From Pontibacter mucosus (GTDB lineage: Bacteria; Bacteroidota; Bacteroidia; Cytophagales; Hymenobacteraceae): a stretch of 38,061 nucleotides of DNA. The DNA lies in the NCBI RefSeq assembly GCF_003054055.1, contig NZ_QBKI01000017.1, forward strand, positions 1 through 38,061, written 5' to 3'. The notes below the pieces were generated by a model. That model saw only the letters and a list, made by a program, of their open reading frames with translations, was not told the origin of the DNA and did not search any database. Positions 8,358 through 17,894 of the stretch are shown here, piece by piece (the first letter of the stretch is position 1; the number at the start of each line of letters is the position of its first letter). A program made the position numbers and the translations under genes.

Positions 8358-11300
8358 TTATTGGAGGGATACTCTCAAGCCCAATGTAAAAATCCTTGGA
8401 AGAGGATAAGAGAAATAGTCAATGCCCGTGGCCGCAATATTGTCACCTGTGGAGCTGGCCTCCGGGTCGTAGCCAGGGTAGTCGGTGAACGTATAGACAT
8501 TGGCCACGTCTGCGAACACGGTGAGGGCCGGCACGCGTAACCGGTCCAGCACGCTTGTTGGCAGGTTGTAGGAGAGGTTGATGTTTTTGATCCTGACAAA
8601 CGATCCGTCAAACAGGTAGCGCGAGCTCGAGCTCAGCGTTCTGCCGTAATCGTTGCGGATGGCCCTGGGCACGATGCCGTTGCCAGGCTCCTGCGGAGAC
8701 CTCCACCGATCGGCTGCGATGGCCAGTTGGTTCTGCACCCCGGCGTTGTTCAGCACGATTTCCCCGCCCTGAAAGTATACATCATTCCCCTGGGAGCCTA
8801 CAATGGCTGTGCTCAGCGTCAGCCCCCTGTACGAGAGCCTGTTTGTAAACCCAAAAGTGTACTTCGGCCAGGGGCTGCCCACTATTTTTTTGTCTGCATC
8901 CGTGATGACGCCGTCCCCGTTGACGTCCTCAAACTTCAGGTCACCGGGCTGCACGTTCGGATGCTGCTTCGGACTGGCATCCACCTCTGCCTGGTCCTGG
9001 AACACGCCGATGGCGTGGAGCAGGAAGAAGCTGGCGATCGGCTGGCCTACCTCGGTGATCTGGTAGGCGGAGTTGATGATGCGGGAGCTGGAGGAACTAA
9101 GCGCCAGCACCTTGTTGCGGTTTATGCTGATGTTGGCGTTCAGGTTCCAGGTAAAATCCTTGCTCCTGACGATGTCGGAGCCTAAAGCCACCTCCAGGCC
9201 TTTGTTCTCCAGCTCCCCCACATTCTGGATGGAAGAGGCAAAGCCGGAGGCAGCCGGCAGCAGCGTGTTGAGCAACAGGTCCTTTTTATGGTTTCGGTAA
9301 ACGTCTGCCGTGAGCGTCAGCCGGCTGTCCAGCAGGGACAGATCGACACCCAGGTTGGTTTGCAGGGAGCGCTCCCAGGTTAGATCGTCGTTTGCCAGGC
9401 CCTGCGGCACAATGCCCAGCACCGGCTGACCGTTGGCTACGTACCGGGAAATGCCCAGCAGGCCAATGTGCGCGTAGTTCCCAATCAGGTTATTTCCAGA
9501 CACCCCGTAACTGGCCCGGAGCTTGAGATCGTCCAGGAAAGCAAGGTCCTGCATGAACGGCTCCTCCGAAATCCGGTAGCCCACAGAAAAAGAGGGGAAG
9601 GTACCCCAACGTTCGTTCGCGCCGAAGCGGGAGCTCCCGTCACGGCGCACCGTGGCGGTGAACAGGTACCTGTCGTTGAACGTATAACTTGCCCTAGCCA
9701 GCAGGGAGAGCATGGCCCATTCGGACTCGAAGTTTGTGCCGGCATTCACATTACCGCCGGCCAGGTACTGGATATGGTCGGTCGGGAAGTCGGTAGCGCC
9801 CGCCTGCAGCATCTCCATCACGTCCTTCTGTGCCGTAAAGCCCGCCACGGCACTGAGGCTGTGCCGCTCGTTGAAGACCCGCTGAAAGTTGACCGTGTTC
9901 TCGTTCAGCCAGTTGAGGCTGGTTCTGTTGTGCGCCCCCGCTGTCGCCGGGCTTGTCTTGGCCCCCCACTCCCCTATCTCGGAAGATTTCCACAGCCTTG
10001 TCTTGTCCACAATGTAATTGATGCCGACAGAGGACCGCAGGGTCAGCCCCTCCAACAGCTCATACTCCAGGTAGTTGTTGGTGAACAGGTTGCTCGATTG
10101 GCGCTTGTCACTGAACTCGTCCAGAATAAGCAAGGGGTTCTCTACCGGTACACCCAGGGGGTCAAGCAGCTCAGAAGTATACTTCCCACTGGCATCATAG
10201 AGCGGCAGGGCCGGAGAGCTCGCCAATGCGGCGGAAATCAGGCCACGCTGGCCCAGATGGCCCTCGGCCCGGGCGAAGTCCCCCCAGGAATGCGCCCCTG
10301 CTACCGAGACCCCCAGCCGAAGCCGTTTAGTCAGGTCCACATCGATATTGGTGCGCAGGTTAAACTTTTTAAAGTCAGAGCCCTCAATTATTCCATCCTG
10401 ATCAAAATAGCCACCGCCAATATAGTAGGTTATGTCATCTTTGCCTCCACTGGCCGACAGTTGGTAATTCTGGATAGCCGCAGGCCGGAAAATCACGTCC
10501 TGCCAGTCCGTGTTAACCGTAATGGCCTCCGGGTTGCGGAACTCGGGCTTTACCCTGGTTCCACCAGAGCGGATTTCGTTCGGATCGGCGGCATTTCCGC
10601 CCGCGTATACCCAGGCGTTGTCCCGGCCGTCAGCCACAAACTCGGCAAACTGGCGCGCATCCAGCAAGTCCAGCTTATTGGCCAGCGTCTGCACGCCACC
10701 AGAGGCTTCCAAGCTGATGCTCGGCTTGCCCTGTCTTCCCCTTTTGGTCGTGATGATCACCACGCCGTTAGCTCCCCTGGAGCCGTAGATAGCCGTGGCA
10801 GAGGCATCCTTCAGTATCTCAATAGACTCGATGTCAGCCGGGTTAATGGTGCTCAGGGGGTTGATTTTGTTGACCGTGTTGTTGGCCATGCCACTGGAGG
10901 AGAAAGAGTTTCCATTGAAGCTGCTCACATCAGAGCCGCCTCCCCCTGCGCCAATGGCATACCCGTCGATCACGTACAGGGGCTGGTTGCCGCCCGTAAT
11001 CGAGCTGATACCCCTAACCACAATGTTCACGTTCCCCCCGGGTGCCCCCGTTGTCTGCGTGATTTGCGTACCGGCTACCTTCCCCTGCATGAGCTGATCG
11101 AAGCTGGCCGCCGGCACCGGGAGCAGCTCCTCCGTCGACAGGCTCACCACAGCGCCCGTCAGATCCTTCTTGCGCTGTGTGCCGTAGCCCACCACCACCA
11201 CTTCCTGAAGTTGCTTTTGGTCAGTATCCAGGGTTACATCGACGGTCGCCCTGTTGCTGACAGCAACCTCCCTGGTATTAAACCCAATGTAAGTCACCAC

Positions 11301-11546
11301 CAGTGTCGCATTCGGCCGCACGGTCAGCGTATACCGCCCCTCCGCATCGGAGGCTGTGCCGTTGCCCGTACCCTTCTCCACTACAGAGGCCCCTATCAGA
11401 GGGGTACCGTCTGCAGCTCCTGTGATCCTGCCGCTGACCGTGATGGTACTGGCCTCCTGTGCCGCCAGCGCTTTCACACCACATGTCAGGCATAGCAAGA
11501 CACAGATCAACTTCAGTTGCAGTAGGTTGTTAAACATGTGTCTCAT
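8358..11546 (-). CDS. SusC/RagA-family TonB-dependent outer-membrane transporter (SusC1)
   Basis: This 1062-residue protein has a signal peptide ending ALAAQ (about residue 30), then a carboxypeptidase-D-regulatory-like domain (GTPLIGASVVEKGTGNG, about 35-110). Next come the SusC signature LQEVVVVGYGTQ, a plug domain with VVRGISS and PLYVIDGYAIG, ILKDASATAIYGSRGANGVV, and a long beta-barrel ending FTLGLRVSLQ. It imports oligosaccharides across the outer membrane using TonB energy, paired with SusD1 immediately downstream. There are two possible starts, Met1 and Met4; both leave the signal peptide intact. Its promoter region carries two copies of the PUL operator. No anti-sigma or FecR gene accompanies it, in line with control by the GntR regulator instead. 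Confidence 0.96.
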   Translation of the reverse strand: MRHMFNNLLQLKLICVLLCLTCGVKALAAQEASTITVSGRITGAADGTPLIGASVVEKGTGNGTASDAEGRYTLTVRPNATLVVTYIGFNTREVAVSNRATVDVTLDTDQKQLQEVVVVGYGTQRKKDLTGAVVSLSTEELLPVPAASFDQLMQGKVAGTQITQTTGAPGGNVNIVVRGISSITGGNQPLYVIDGYAIGAGGGGSDVSSFNGNSFSSSGMANNTVNKINPLSTINPADIESIEILKDASATAIYGSRGANGVVIITTKRGRQGKPSISLEASGGVQTLANKLDLLDARQFAEFVADGRDNAWVYAGGNAADPNEIRSGGTRVKPEFRNPEAITVNTDWQDVIFRPAAIQNYQLSASGGKDDITYYIGGGYFDQDGIIEGSDFKKFNLRTNIDVDLTKRLRLGVSVAGAHSWGDFARAEGHLGQRGLISAALASSPALPLYDASGKYTSELLDPLGVPVENPLLILDEFSDKRQSSNLFTNNYLEYELLEGLTLRSSVGINYIVDKTRLWKSSEIGEWGAKTSPATAGAHNRTSLNWLNENTVNFQRVFNERHSLSAVAGFTAQKDVMEMLQAGATDFPTDHIQYLAGGNVNAGTNFESEWAMLSLLARASYTFNDRYLFTATVRRDGSSRFGANERWGTFPSFSVGYRISEEPFMQDLAFLDDLKLRASYGVSGNNLIGNYAHIGLLGISRYVANGQPVLGIVPQGLANDDLTWERSLQTNLGVDLSLLDSRLTLTADVYRNHKKDLLLNTLLPAASGFASSIQNVGELENKGLEVALGSDIVRSKDFTWNLNANISINRNKVLALSSSSSRIINSAYQITEVGQPIASFFLLHAIGVFQDQAEVDASPKQHPNVQPGDLKFEDVNGDGVITDADKKIVGSPWPKYTFGFTNRLSYRGLTLSTAIVGSQGNDVYFQGGEIVLNNAGVQNQLAIAADRWRSPQEPGNGIVPRAIRNDYGRTLSSSSRYLFDGSFVRIKNINLSYNLPTSVLDRLRVPALTVFADVANVYTFTDYPGYDPEASSTGDNIAATGIDYFSYPLPRIFTLGLRVSLQ

Positions 11547-11745
11547 ATGAATGGAATTATAATTTAGCTAACTTTAAAGTCTGGGCACTCTGGTAATCCG
11601 TAACTGCCAATCCCTACGCAGGCCTGTAACCTGCCCTTACCGGCACCTCCTGAAGCCATGGCACCCGGCACAGGCACCTCCTCCCAGGGAAGTCATTACA
11701 TGTGCTTCCCAAACAGCCCCCCTATCTATAGCGTCTATTAAACAT

Positions 11746-11761
11746 GCTTAACGCACTAAGT
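11746..11761 (-). promoter_or_regulatory. PUL operator copy 2 (upstream of susC1)
   Basis: GCTTAACGCACTAAGT, one mismatch to the consensus. It is the promoter-proximal copy of the two in the susC1 leader, about 200 bp before the start codon. Confidence 0.75.
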
Positions 11762-11937
11762 GAGCAAGCAATCAATATTAGCAAACTATTTTTAATAATT
11801 CAAGATTCAGCTGAATATTTTTTCCTGTGAATGAGGTTTCCTTGAACAAAAATTGTACTCCCGGATACCATAGCTACTCCCCTCGATGCCCTAGCTGGTA
11901 CGCCAGCAGGCAAACCAGGAAAAAAGACACCTGCATA

Positions 11938-11953
11938 AGTTAACGCACTAAGC
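11938..11953 (-). promoter_or_regulatory. PUL operator copy 3 (distal, upstream of susC1)
   Basis: AGTTAACGCACTAAGC, consensus core with altered outer bases. It lies 192 bp from copy 2, a spacing compatible with cooperative binding or looping, or with a second promoter. Confidence 0.65.
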
Positions 11954-12032
11954 TATTACCAAGCAGGAATACCTTTACGGCAGGTTGGGAGCCAGGGCTG
12001 CGGTAGAACAGAAAATCCGGATCCCCTGCCTG

Positions 12033-13403
12033 CTAACGGGAAGCGTCATCCAGCATCAGCACCCAGTCCTGATCGTCGCCGTGGGTGGGTGGCGTGAAGG
12101 TTCTAGTTCCGCTGTTTTTATACTTGCCGCCTTGTGTTGTTTCCCCCGTTCTAGGGTTATACCAGGACGCCTGCACTTTCCTGCCGGAAATCTTTCCTAG
12201 CCTCACCTCAAAGGGAAGACCGGAAGAGGTATAGATAAAAGCATAATCCCTGCCCCTCGTGGCCTGCACCCGCTCCTTATAATTGTCCGATGCCGTACCC
12301 ACCAGCAGGGACTGATCCGGTACACGGTCCAGCATGGGCCGGGACTCCATCAGTTTCCGCACATGCGTCATGGCGTTGGCCCCCGGCAGGTCCAGCGACT
12401 CATACCAGGGCTTGGTCGCCTCGATGTGGCGGGTGCGCCCGGGCACATACATCTGCCAAATGTTATTGCAGCCGTAAGTGTGGCCATGGGCCCCGGCAAA
12501 AAGGCTAAGGTAGGCTTTCCGGCGGATGTCATTCGGATCAGCGTAGCCGTTTTTCTCCAGGTCGAAGCAAACGGGTATTTCCTCGTACATGGGCTCACCG
12601 TCCATGGTTGGCTTGACCATAGCCAGGTTATAATCGTGGCTTACCTTATCCCAAACCCTGGTATCGGCGCAGTGGCTTGTCTGCAGCATGTTGAAGTCCA
12701 GCCACTCATCCTCGTGAAACCACCTGGAGGAGGCTGTCTGGGGATGGAAGGTCATCAGCGCCTTATCATTCCCGCCTACGGCTTCGGTGATCCCCCGGGC
12801 CATGGCACGCCATACTTCCACATCTTCTGAGTCCTCCCGGGGGTTCCTGTCCCCGCCAATCACCCAGATGATGTTCTTTCTATCCTTGTACCTGCTGCCA
12901 ATATAGCGGCCATAGGCATAGGCATTCTTCAGGTTGAAAATCTCAGGTCCCACGCCCCATTTATTTTTGAAAAGCTTGTCGCCCCAGGTGGGCAGCAGGG
13001 CCATGTGCAGTCCCAGCTCCGCCGCCTTGTCCACTATAAAATCAACATGCTCGAAGTATGCCTCGTTCGGTTGGGTGGGGTCGTCGTTCAGGAGCGGTGT
13101 GTGCCCGTAGGCGTTGGGATCACGCAGCCCGTCGTGCTCCGCCAGCACCACCGCCTGAATGACGGTAAAGCCTTTGCCGGCCCTGTTGGACAGGTACCTG
13201 ATGGCATCCTCCCTGTCGAGCCGGTGGAACAGCTCCCAAGCTGTATCGCCTAGGTAGAAAAAGGGTTCTCCGTTGGTATAGACCAGGTACCGCCCGTTAT
13301 CGCTGACCCGCAGGTCTGTTTGCGCAACAGCAAAGAAAGGTACAAGCAAGGCGAGAACAAAAAGAAAGGTACGACGCATGCCTATGGTAAAGAATAGTTT
13401 CAT
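12033..13403 (-). CDS. Glycoside hydrolase family 140-type (DUF4038) apiosidase-like enzyme
   Basis: This 456-residue protein has a signal peptide (about residues 9-27, ending AVAQ). The body is a DUF4038/apiosidase-like TIM barrel (NGEPFFYLGDTAWELFHRL at about 45-65, then VIGGDRNP and DGEPMYEE). By family comparison the catalytic acid/base and nucleophile are Asp185 (in GGDRN) and Glu270 (in DGEP). The C-terminus (about 365-456) matches the putative collagen-binding-type beta domain common in this family, including YNPRTGE. Characterised GH140 enzymes release D-apiose from rhamnogalacturonan II side chains; other DUF4038 members may act on other pentosides. It is the last gene of the isomerase-led unit, 243 bp after the GH5 protein gene. 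The family call is strong; apiose specificity is inferred. Confidence 0.87.
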   Translation of the reverse strand: MKLFFTIGMRRTFLFVLALLVPFFAVAQTDLRVSDNGRYLVYTNGEPFFYLGDTAWELFHRLDREDAIRYLSNRAGKGFTVIQAVVLAEHDGLRDPNAYGHTPLLNDDPTQPNEAYFEHVDFIVDKAAELGLHMALLPTWGDKLFKNKWGVGPEIFNLKNAYAYGRYIGSRYKDRKNIIWVIGGDRNPREDSEDVEVWRAMARGITEAVGGNDKALMTFHPQTASSRWFHEDEWLDFNMLQTSHCADTRVWDKVSHDYNLAMVKPTMDGEPMYEEIPVCFDLEKNGYADPNDIRRKAYLSLFAGAHGHTYGCNNIWQMYVPGRTRHIEATKPWYESLDLPGANAMTHVRKLMESRPMLDRVPDQSLLVGTASDNYKERVQATRGRDYAFIYTSSGLPFEVRLGKISGRKVQASWYNPRTGETTQGGKYKNSGTRTFTPPTHGDDQDWVLMLDDASR

Positions 13404-13621
13404 GGTATGTTCGGATCAGGTAAAAGGAAAACAGTAGGGAGCAAGATAACAAGGTATTGGCTGCCATCCCTGCCTCTTGCTCCAGCACAGGAAGCATCGG
13501 GGAAGTGTCAGCAGCGACACAGGCCATACGCCGGAATTCCCCCCGGCAGCTGCACCAGCCTTAGGGACATCAGGGACGGTAAGAGCAACCAAGGCGTCCC
13601 CTGAAGACGCTTTGGCCTGCT

Positions 13622-13644
13622 GCCGGGCCTGACAAAGGCCCGGC
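13622..13644 (-). terminator. Hairpin directly after the esterase-GH5 gene
   Basis: A perfect 9-bp GC-rich inverted repeat (GCCGGGCCT / AGGCCCGGC, 5-base loop) sits two bases past the stop codon of the 1364-residue gene. No T-tract follows on the minus strand, so it may be an mRNA-end stabiliser or attenuator rather than a complete terminator. Confidence 0.5.
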
Positions 13645-13646
13645 CC

Positions 13647-16600
13647 TCAATACTGCACCACAAACTTCCTGCTCACCTTTTCTCTGGCACTGTAGAACGT
13701 GGCGATATACATGCCGGGTGCTAGCTTTCTTACCCGTACCTCCAGCGCATGGTGGCCCCGGGCAAAACCATACGGCTTTTCCGCCAGCTTCCGGCCCGCC
13801 ATGTCTGTGATCACCAGTACCCCCTCCGTGGCCTCAGGCACAAAAGCCTCCACACGGATGCTCCGATCGGATACAGCACTGGCAAAGAACCTGGCACGCG
13901 CTGTTTCGGTAGCGGCGCTTGCCCTTGCCATCACGGCATCCACCTGTACGGATGGCTGGGGCGGATGCGAGGATAAGCGGATCTCGTCTATCCGGACCGT
14001 TGCCCCATACGAGACCTCGCTCACCGGGCTGGGCACATCAAAGCGGAGGATGCGGATGCTGCTCTTTCCCGTCCAGAGGGGCAGTTGACTCAGGTCTACC
14101 GTGTATTCCTTAAACTCCGTATCCTGGCTGCTGATGCCAAACTCCGCGTAGTTGGCTATATTGTCCCCCACGGGGCCCCACCAATAAAAACGCGCCCTGG
14201 TGTCCGCCGTCCCGTTCTGGAGGCGGATGGTGGCATACCTGTACACGGCCGGGTCCACCGGTGCAGTGGCCGGCACATCATACCGGATATTGTTGTACGT
14301 CTGGGAAGTGGTCAGGTGCAGGACACCTCCGGCAGTGTGGCCGCCTGTGTAGTTGACAATATTCCAGCCCTCCACCCTGTTGCTATTCACGGCCTCGTCA
14401 AAACGCCAGGTGTAGACCTGTTGCTGCGGAAGTGCAGACAGCAGCCTGACCTCGTCTACCTGTACCTGTTTGCCCACGGAGGCGGCACTGGCTGTACCTG
14501 GCACATCGAAACGGATGATGCGGATGCTGCTCTTCCCCGTCCAGTCCGCGTACTGGCTCAGGTCCAGGGTATACTCCTGGAAATCCGCATCATTGCCCCT
14601 GATGTCAAACTCGGTGTAGTGGGCCACGTTGTCGCCCACGGGACCCCACCAGTAAAAACGGGCTTTGGTATCCGGGGTGGTGTTTTTCAGCCTGATAACC
14701 GCATACCTGCTCCTGGCTGGGTCAATGGCGTTGCCGGCTGGCACATCATACTTGATGTGCTGGTAGGTCTGTGATACCGTTAAACCCAGGATGCCGTTGG
14801 CGGAACTGGCATTGGTGTAGTTCACGATGGTCCAGCCGTCGATGCGGTTGCCCTCCACGGCACCATTAAATTCCCAGCGGTGGGTCTGCGGTTCCAGATC
14901 CACCTCACCGGTGCAGGAAGTATTAGCTGTCCTGTACTTCTCCAGCACCGCCATTTGAGGCCTGTCCTGCCCGTTGACGGGCTCTACCGCCAGACTATAG
15001 CTGCCCCAGCGCGGCCCGGCGGCCCAGTAGGTGCCATTCACGCAGTTGCGCTGCAGGAATGTCAGCATGTTATCCAGGGCTGTCAGCCAACGGGGATCGT
15101 TGTCCGGCACCCCATATTCTCCAACAAAGCCCTGCAGCCCGTTGTCGCGCAGCCACTTCACGAAAGGGGCCGTCCGGGTTATGCCAATGTTCGGATCGGC
15201 CCGCTCCTGGTCGTAGGTGCCGTCATACTTGCCGGAGGCATCGTCGTCAAAGTAGACGTGTGCCTCGAAGATCAGCCGGTCTGACGGGTCCTCCAGGTTT
15301 TTCAGGTTATCGCTGGCAGCGGGCCACCTGGCCGCAGAGCTCCAGCTATCGCCTCCCACCACGATGGCCGTCCGGGTATCGGTGGTCCTGATCTGAGCAA
15401 TAATTGCCTGGGCTATCGTGAACCAGGGTGTGGAGGCGAGCATGCCGTGCGGCTCGTTCATGATTCCATAGCCCCAGATATTCTCATCCGCCCTAAACTC
15501 AACGGCCAGCCGGTACCAGGCATCTGCCACGGCCTCTACCGGCAGGGCAGGATCACCGATAATATATTCCGTGCCCCCGATGTTTCTTCGCCCATAGTTG
15601 TGCATGTCCAGCAACACCCATACGCCCCTTGCCCTGGCCGCCTGCACAAAGCCCCGCATCTTGGCCAGCTCCTCCTGGTTCAGGGGCCCGTGAAGCGTGG
15701 GCTGTATCCGCTCCCACTTAAAAGGGAGCCGGACCAGGTTCAGGCCTTTTCCTTTGAAGTAGTCCAGCTCGCCAGCCGTCGGGTAAGAGTAATCCGGTCC
15801 CCACACCTCCCCAAACTCAGCCCCCGCCAGGTTCACCCCGAATGGAGCCGGCGTCCTGTCCGGCATCGGCCCCAGGGGCTCCGGCTCCGGAAGGGGCACC
15901 TGCTCCCCGCTCAGCTTTACATAGTCTATGGCCACCTGCCTGCCGAATGAGGCGGCATGAAGTGGGCTCGGCACATCAAACCGGATGATGCTGATGTTCC
16001 CGCCCCAGCGGGCGTCCCTGCTCAGATCCACTTTATACTCCCGGAACGCGGTGTCGTTGGCAGCGATGTCAAACTCGATGAAGGCGGCCGTCGCGGCGCT
16101 ACCCCACCAGTAAAACCTGGCCTTTGTATTGGCAGTGCCGTTCTTGAGGCGGATAAGGGCTGTTTTACTCTGCGCCGGGTCTACCGCGCCGGTGGCCGGC
16201 ACATTGTAACGGATGTGGTTGTAGGTCTGCACGCCCGTCAGGTGCAGGATCCCCCCTACCGTGCCCGGGCTGCCATAGTTCACAATCGTCCACCCCTCCA
16301 CCTGGCCATCCACCACCGGCTCATCAAAGTCCCAGCGGTGAGTGATCTGCGCATCCGGGTCCACCCGGGCACCCAGTCTGAGGCGGAACCCATGTTCTTT
16401 GGGTTTGTTGATGGTATAGATATAATCCGCCACCCCGGCAAGCTGCCGCTCCGTCTCCCGCTCGCTGGGTTTTTCCACCAGGTAACTGTCGAAGAGGGCT
16501 TTGTTGGCGGTATACCTGGGGTCCTGCGAGTTATTTAAGTGCTCGATAAACGCCCTGACGTCTGCAAACGATGCGTCCCGAAGTTCAGCCGGCAGGTAGT

Positions 16601-17741
16601 TTATCTCCACCCGCTTGATGTCGCGCAGCTTGCGTTGAAGCGATCGGTAGAGGCTGGCCTGCGCCTGCACCTGCACCGCCTGCTTGTACTGCGGTGTGCG
16701 CTGCTCCAGGGCCAGGTTCACCCCCCTGCCCAGCTCCTCGTCCGTATAGTTTCGAATAAAGGTTCCGTCTATCGTCAGGGCATATGTTCCCGGTGCCAAA
16801 TGGGAAACCCGGAGGGACTCTGTATTCAGTTCCTGTGAGAAAGGCACCAGCTCAAGCGCCGGTGCTGCCTCGGCTGGTACGGGAAACGGGAGGCTCCCGG
16901 CCAGGTACCGGAATTCAAGCAAGCTGTCGGTTGCGGTAAGCTCCGTGACCGTGCAGCCCTTGCAGCGCTTGAGCCTGCCACGCTCTATGCTGACCTCTGA
17001 TACAAAGCGTGGCGCGCCCGTGTCCTTGAGGAACTGGTAAGCCATGATAAAATTGCCCACCGTGCCCGGGTGGATACGGTCGTTGCTGATCAGGGTGGCT
17101 TTGGGGTTTGCAGCCTGCACCTGCTGGTTCAGGCTGTGAAGAATTGTCCAGTAATCCACTACCTTCAGGTTGTATTGCCGCGCCAGCTCATCAATAATCT
17201 CGGTGCACCGTTCCAGGGCGTCATTCACGCCGTACATGTTCTCGGCAGGCAGATCGCCCGTTTGGTCGTAGATACTTGGCTTCTGCAGGATGACCTTTGT
17301 GCCTGACCCCAGCAGCCTCCGTATCACCTGTTCCATGTAGCCCCTGTAGTCGTCCAGGGCGCGCTGCTTCCTGGCTTCAATGTCCGGCTCATGCTGCCTG
17401 GAGGCTGCGTACAGTGCACGGTTGACATCGTTCATCCCCGCCATGACCACGGACCATTCGGCAGGCTCGGCCAGGATATCGCTGTCCATCCGGCGCAGAA
17501 AGTTATTGGCGTTGTCTCCCCAGATACCAGCGTTGCGGAAGGCTACCCTCTGGTCTGGAAAGCGGGTGGCATAGTACAGCAGAATGAAGTTGTGGAACTC
17601 CCCGCTATGGGTAATGCTGTTGCCGATGAAGTTCACGCGGTCACCGTCCTTGAAAAGGACATCCTCCCTGTCCTGAGCGAAGGTAAAATGATGTATCACC
17701 ACCAGCAGTAAGGCTAAGAGGCGGGCTGTTTTCTTTCCCAT
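13647..17741 (-). CDS. Modular SGNH esterase - GH5 endoglycanase with three repeat modules and a T9SS sorting domain
   Basis: A 1364-residue secreted protein with a signal peptide (residues 1-23). Domains in order: an SGNH hydrolase at about 27-250 (block I GNSITH with Ser42, block III GMND with Asn104, block V DRIHPG with Asp221/His224); a helical/linker region; repeat module 1 (about 466-613); a GH5 TIM barrel at about 630-943 (acid/base Glu763 in MNEPHG, nucleophile Glu875 in GEYGVP); repeat modules 2 and 3 (about 952-1103 and 1110-1258); and a type IX secretion C-terminal sorting domain (about 1280-1364, with LAPGMYI and RKFVVQY). The family pattern predicts deacylation coupled to backbone cleavage at the cell surface or outside the cell. 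The beta-sandwich-like modules are probably carbohydrate-binding. It lies within the isomerase-led unit, 153 bp after the LamG/TIM-barrel gene. Confidence 0.88.
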   Translation of the reverse strand: MGKKTARLLALLLVVIHHFTFAQDREDVLFKDGDRVNFIGNSITHSGEFHNFILLYYATRFPDQRVAFRNAGIWGDNANNFLRRMDSDILAEPAEWSVVMAGMNDVNRALYAASRQHEPDIEARKQRALDDYRGYMEQVIRRLLGSGTKVILQKPSIYDQTGDLPAENMYGVNDALERCTEIIDELARQYNLKVVDYWTILHSLNQQVQAANPKATLISNDRIHPGTVGNFIMAYQFLKDTGAPRFVSEVSIERGRLKRCKGCTVTELTATDSLLEFRYLAGSLPFPVPAEAAPALELVPFSQELNTESLRVSHLAPGTYALTIDGTFIRNYTDEELGRGVNLALEQRTPQYKQAVQVQAQASLYRSLQRKLRDIKRVEINYLPAELRDASFADVRAFIEHLNNSQDPRYTANKALFDSYLVEKPSERETERQLAGVADYIYTINKPKEHGFRLRLGARVDPDAQITHRWDFDEPVVDGQVEGWTIVNYGSPGTVGGILHLTGVQTYNHIRYNVPATGAVDPAQSKTALIRLKNGTANTKARFYWWGSAATAAFIEFDIAANDTAFREYKVDLSRDARWGGNISIIRFDVPSPLHAASFGRQVAIDYVKLSGEQVPLPEPEPLGPMPDRTPAPFGVNLAGAEFGEVWGPDYSYPTAGELDYFKGKGLNLVRLPFKWERIQPTLHGPLNQEELAKMRGFVQAARARGVWVLLDMHNYGRRNIGGTEYIIGDPALPVEAVADAWYRLAVEFRADENIWGYGIMNEPHGMLASTPWFTIAQAIIAQIRTTDTRTAIVVGGDSWSSAARWPAASDNLKNLEDPSDRLIFEAHVYFDDDASGKYDGTYDQERADPNIGITRTAPFVKWLRDNGLQGFVGEYGVPDNDPRWLTALDNMLTFLQRNCVNGTYWAAGPRWGSYSLAVEPVNGQDRPQMAVLEKYRTANTSCTGEVDLEPQTHRWEFNGAVEGNRIDGWTIVNYTNASSANGILGLTVSQTYQHIKYDVPAGNAIDPARSRYAVIRLKNTTPDTKARFYWWGPVGDNVAHYTEFDIRGNDADFQEYTLDLSQYADWTGKSSIRIIRFDVPGTASAASVGKQVQVDEVRLLSALPQQQVYTWRFDEAVNSNRVEGWNIVNYTGGHTAGGVLHLTTSQTYNNIRYDVPATAPVDPAVYRYATIRLQNGTADTRARFYWWGPVGDNIANYAEFGISSQDTEFKEYTVDLSQLPLWTGKSSIRILRFDVPSPVSEVSYGATVRIDEIRLSSHPPQPSVQVDAVMARASAATETARARFFASAVSDRSIRVEAFVPEATEGVLVITDMAGRKLAEKPYGFARGHHALEVRVRKLAPGMYIATFYSAREKVSRKFVVQY
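13968..14414 (-). repeat. Repeat module 3 of the SGNH-GH5 protein
   Basis: Encodes about residues 1110-1258, from WRFDEAV to VRIDEIRLSS. It shares EGWNIVNYT, a TYNNIRYDVPA segment, ARFYWWGPVGDN and the SSIRILRFDVP segment with modules 1 and 2. Confidence 0.85.
14433..14888 (-). repeat. Repeat module 2 of the SGNH-GH5 protein
   Basis: Encodes about residues 952-1103, from HRWEFNGAV to VQVDEVRLLS. It is close to module 3 at both protein and DNA level, including the stretch coding ARFYWWGPVGDN. Confidence 0.85.
15903..16346 (-). repeat. Repeat module 1 of the SGNH-GH5 protein
   Basis: Encodes about residues 466-613, from HRWDFDEPV to VAIDYVKLSG. It is placed between the esterase and GH5 domains and is somewhat more divergent (ARFYWWGSAATA). 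Confidence 0.85.
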
Positions 17742-17894
17742 GGCATTATGTAGTTAGTTATAAAAGCCTTTTACCGGGGGGTTCTGTAGCTTCTCCTCCA
17801 CCCGCTCAGCCCATTCCCTGCAAAGGGGTGTCTCCCGAAATCCTTTTCACCTGCCACAGGCACTCAACCCTTTGTTTTTCAACCGGACGGTTCA

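Larger units (their letters stand above)
11547..12032 (-). promoter_or_regulatory. Intergenic control region upstream of susC1, with two operators
   Basis: A 486-bp gap without a supported gene, AT-rich around 11750-11860. It carries operator copies at 11746-11761 and 11938-11953. A short GCTGG/CCAGC hairpin lies at 11894-11907. A Bacteroidota promoter can be imagined overlapping the 11746 operator (a TTG upstream and CATGTTTA about 18 bases later on the minus strand), but it is too weak to call. The 5' untranslated region of susC1 would be roughly 150-200 nt. Confidence 0.6.

Noticed and set aside
9468..11495. A 675-codon open frame on the plus strand
   Set aside because: It is entirely antisense to susC1, whose protein has all family motifs; the plus-strand product has no recognisable domain and a composition typical of a shadow frame in GC-rich DNA.
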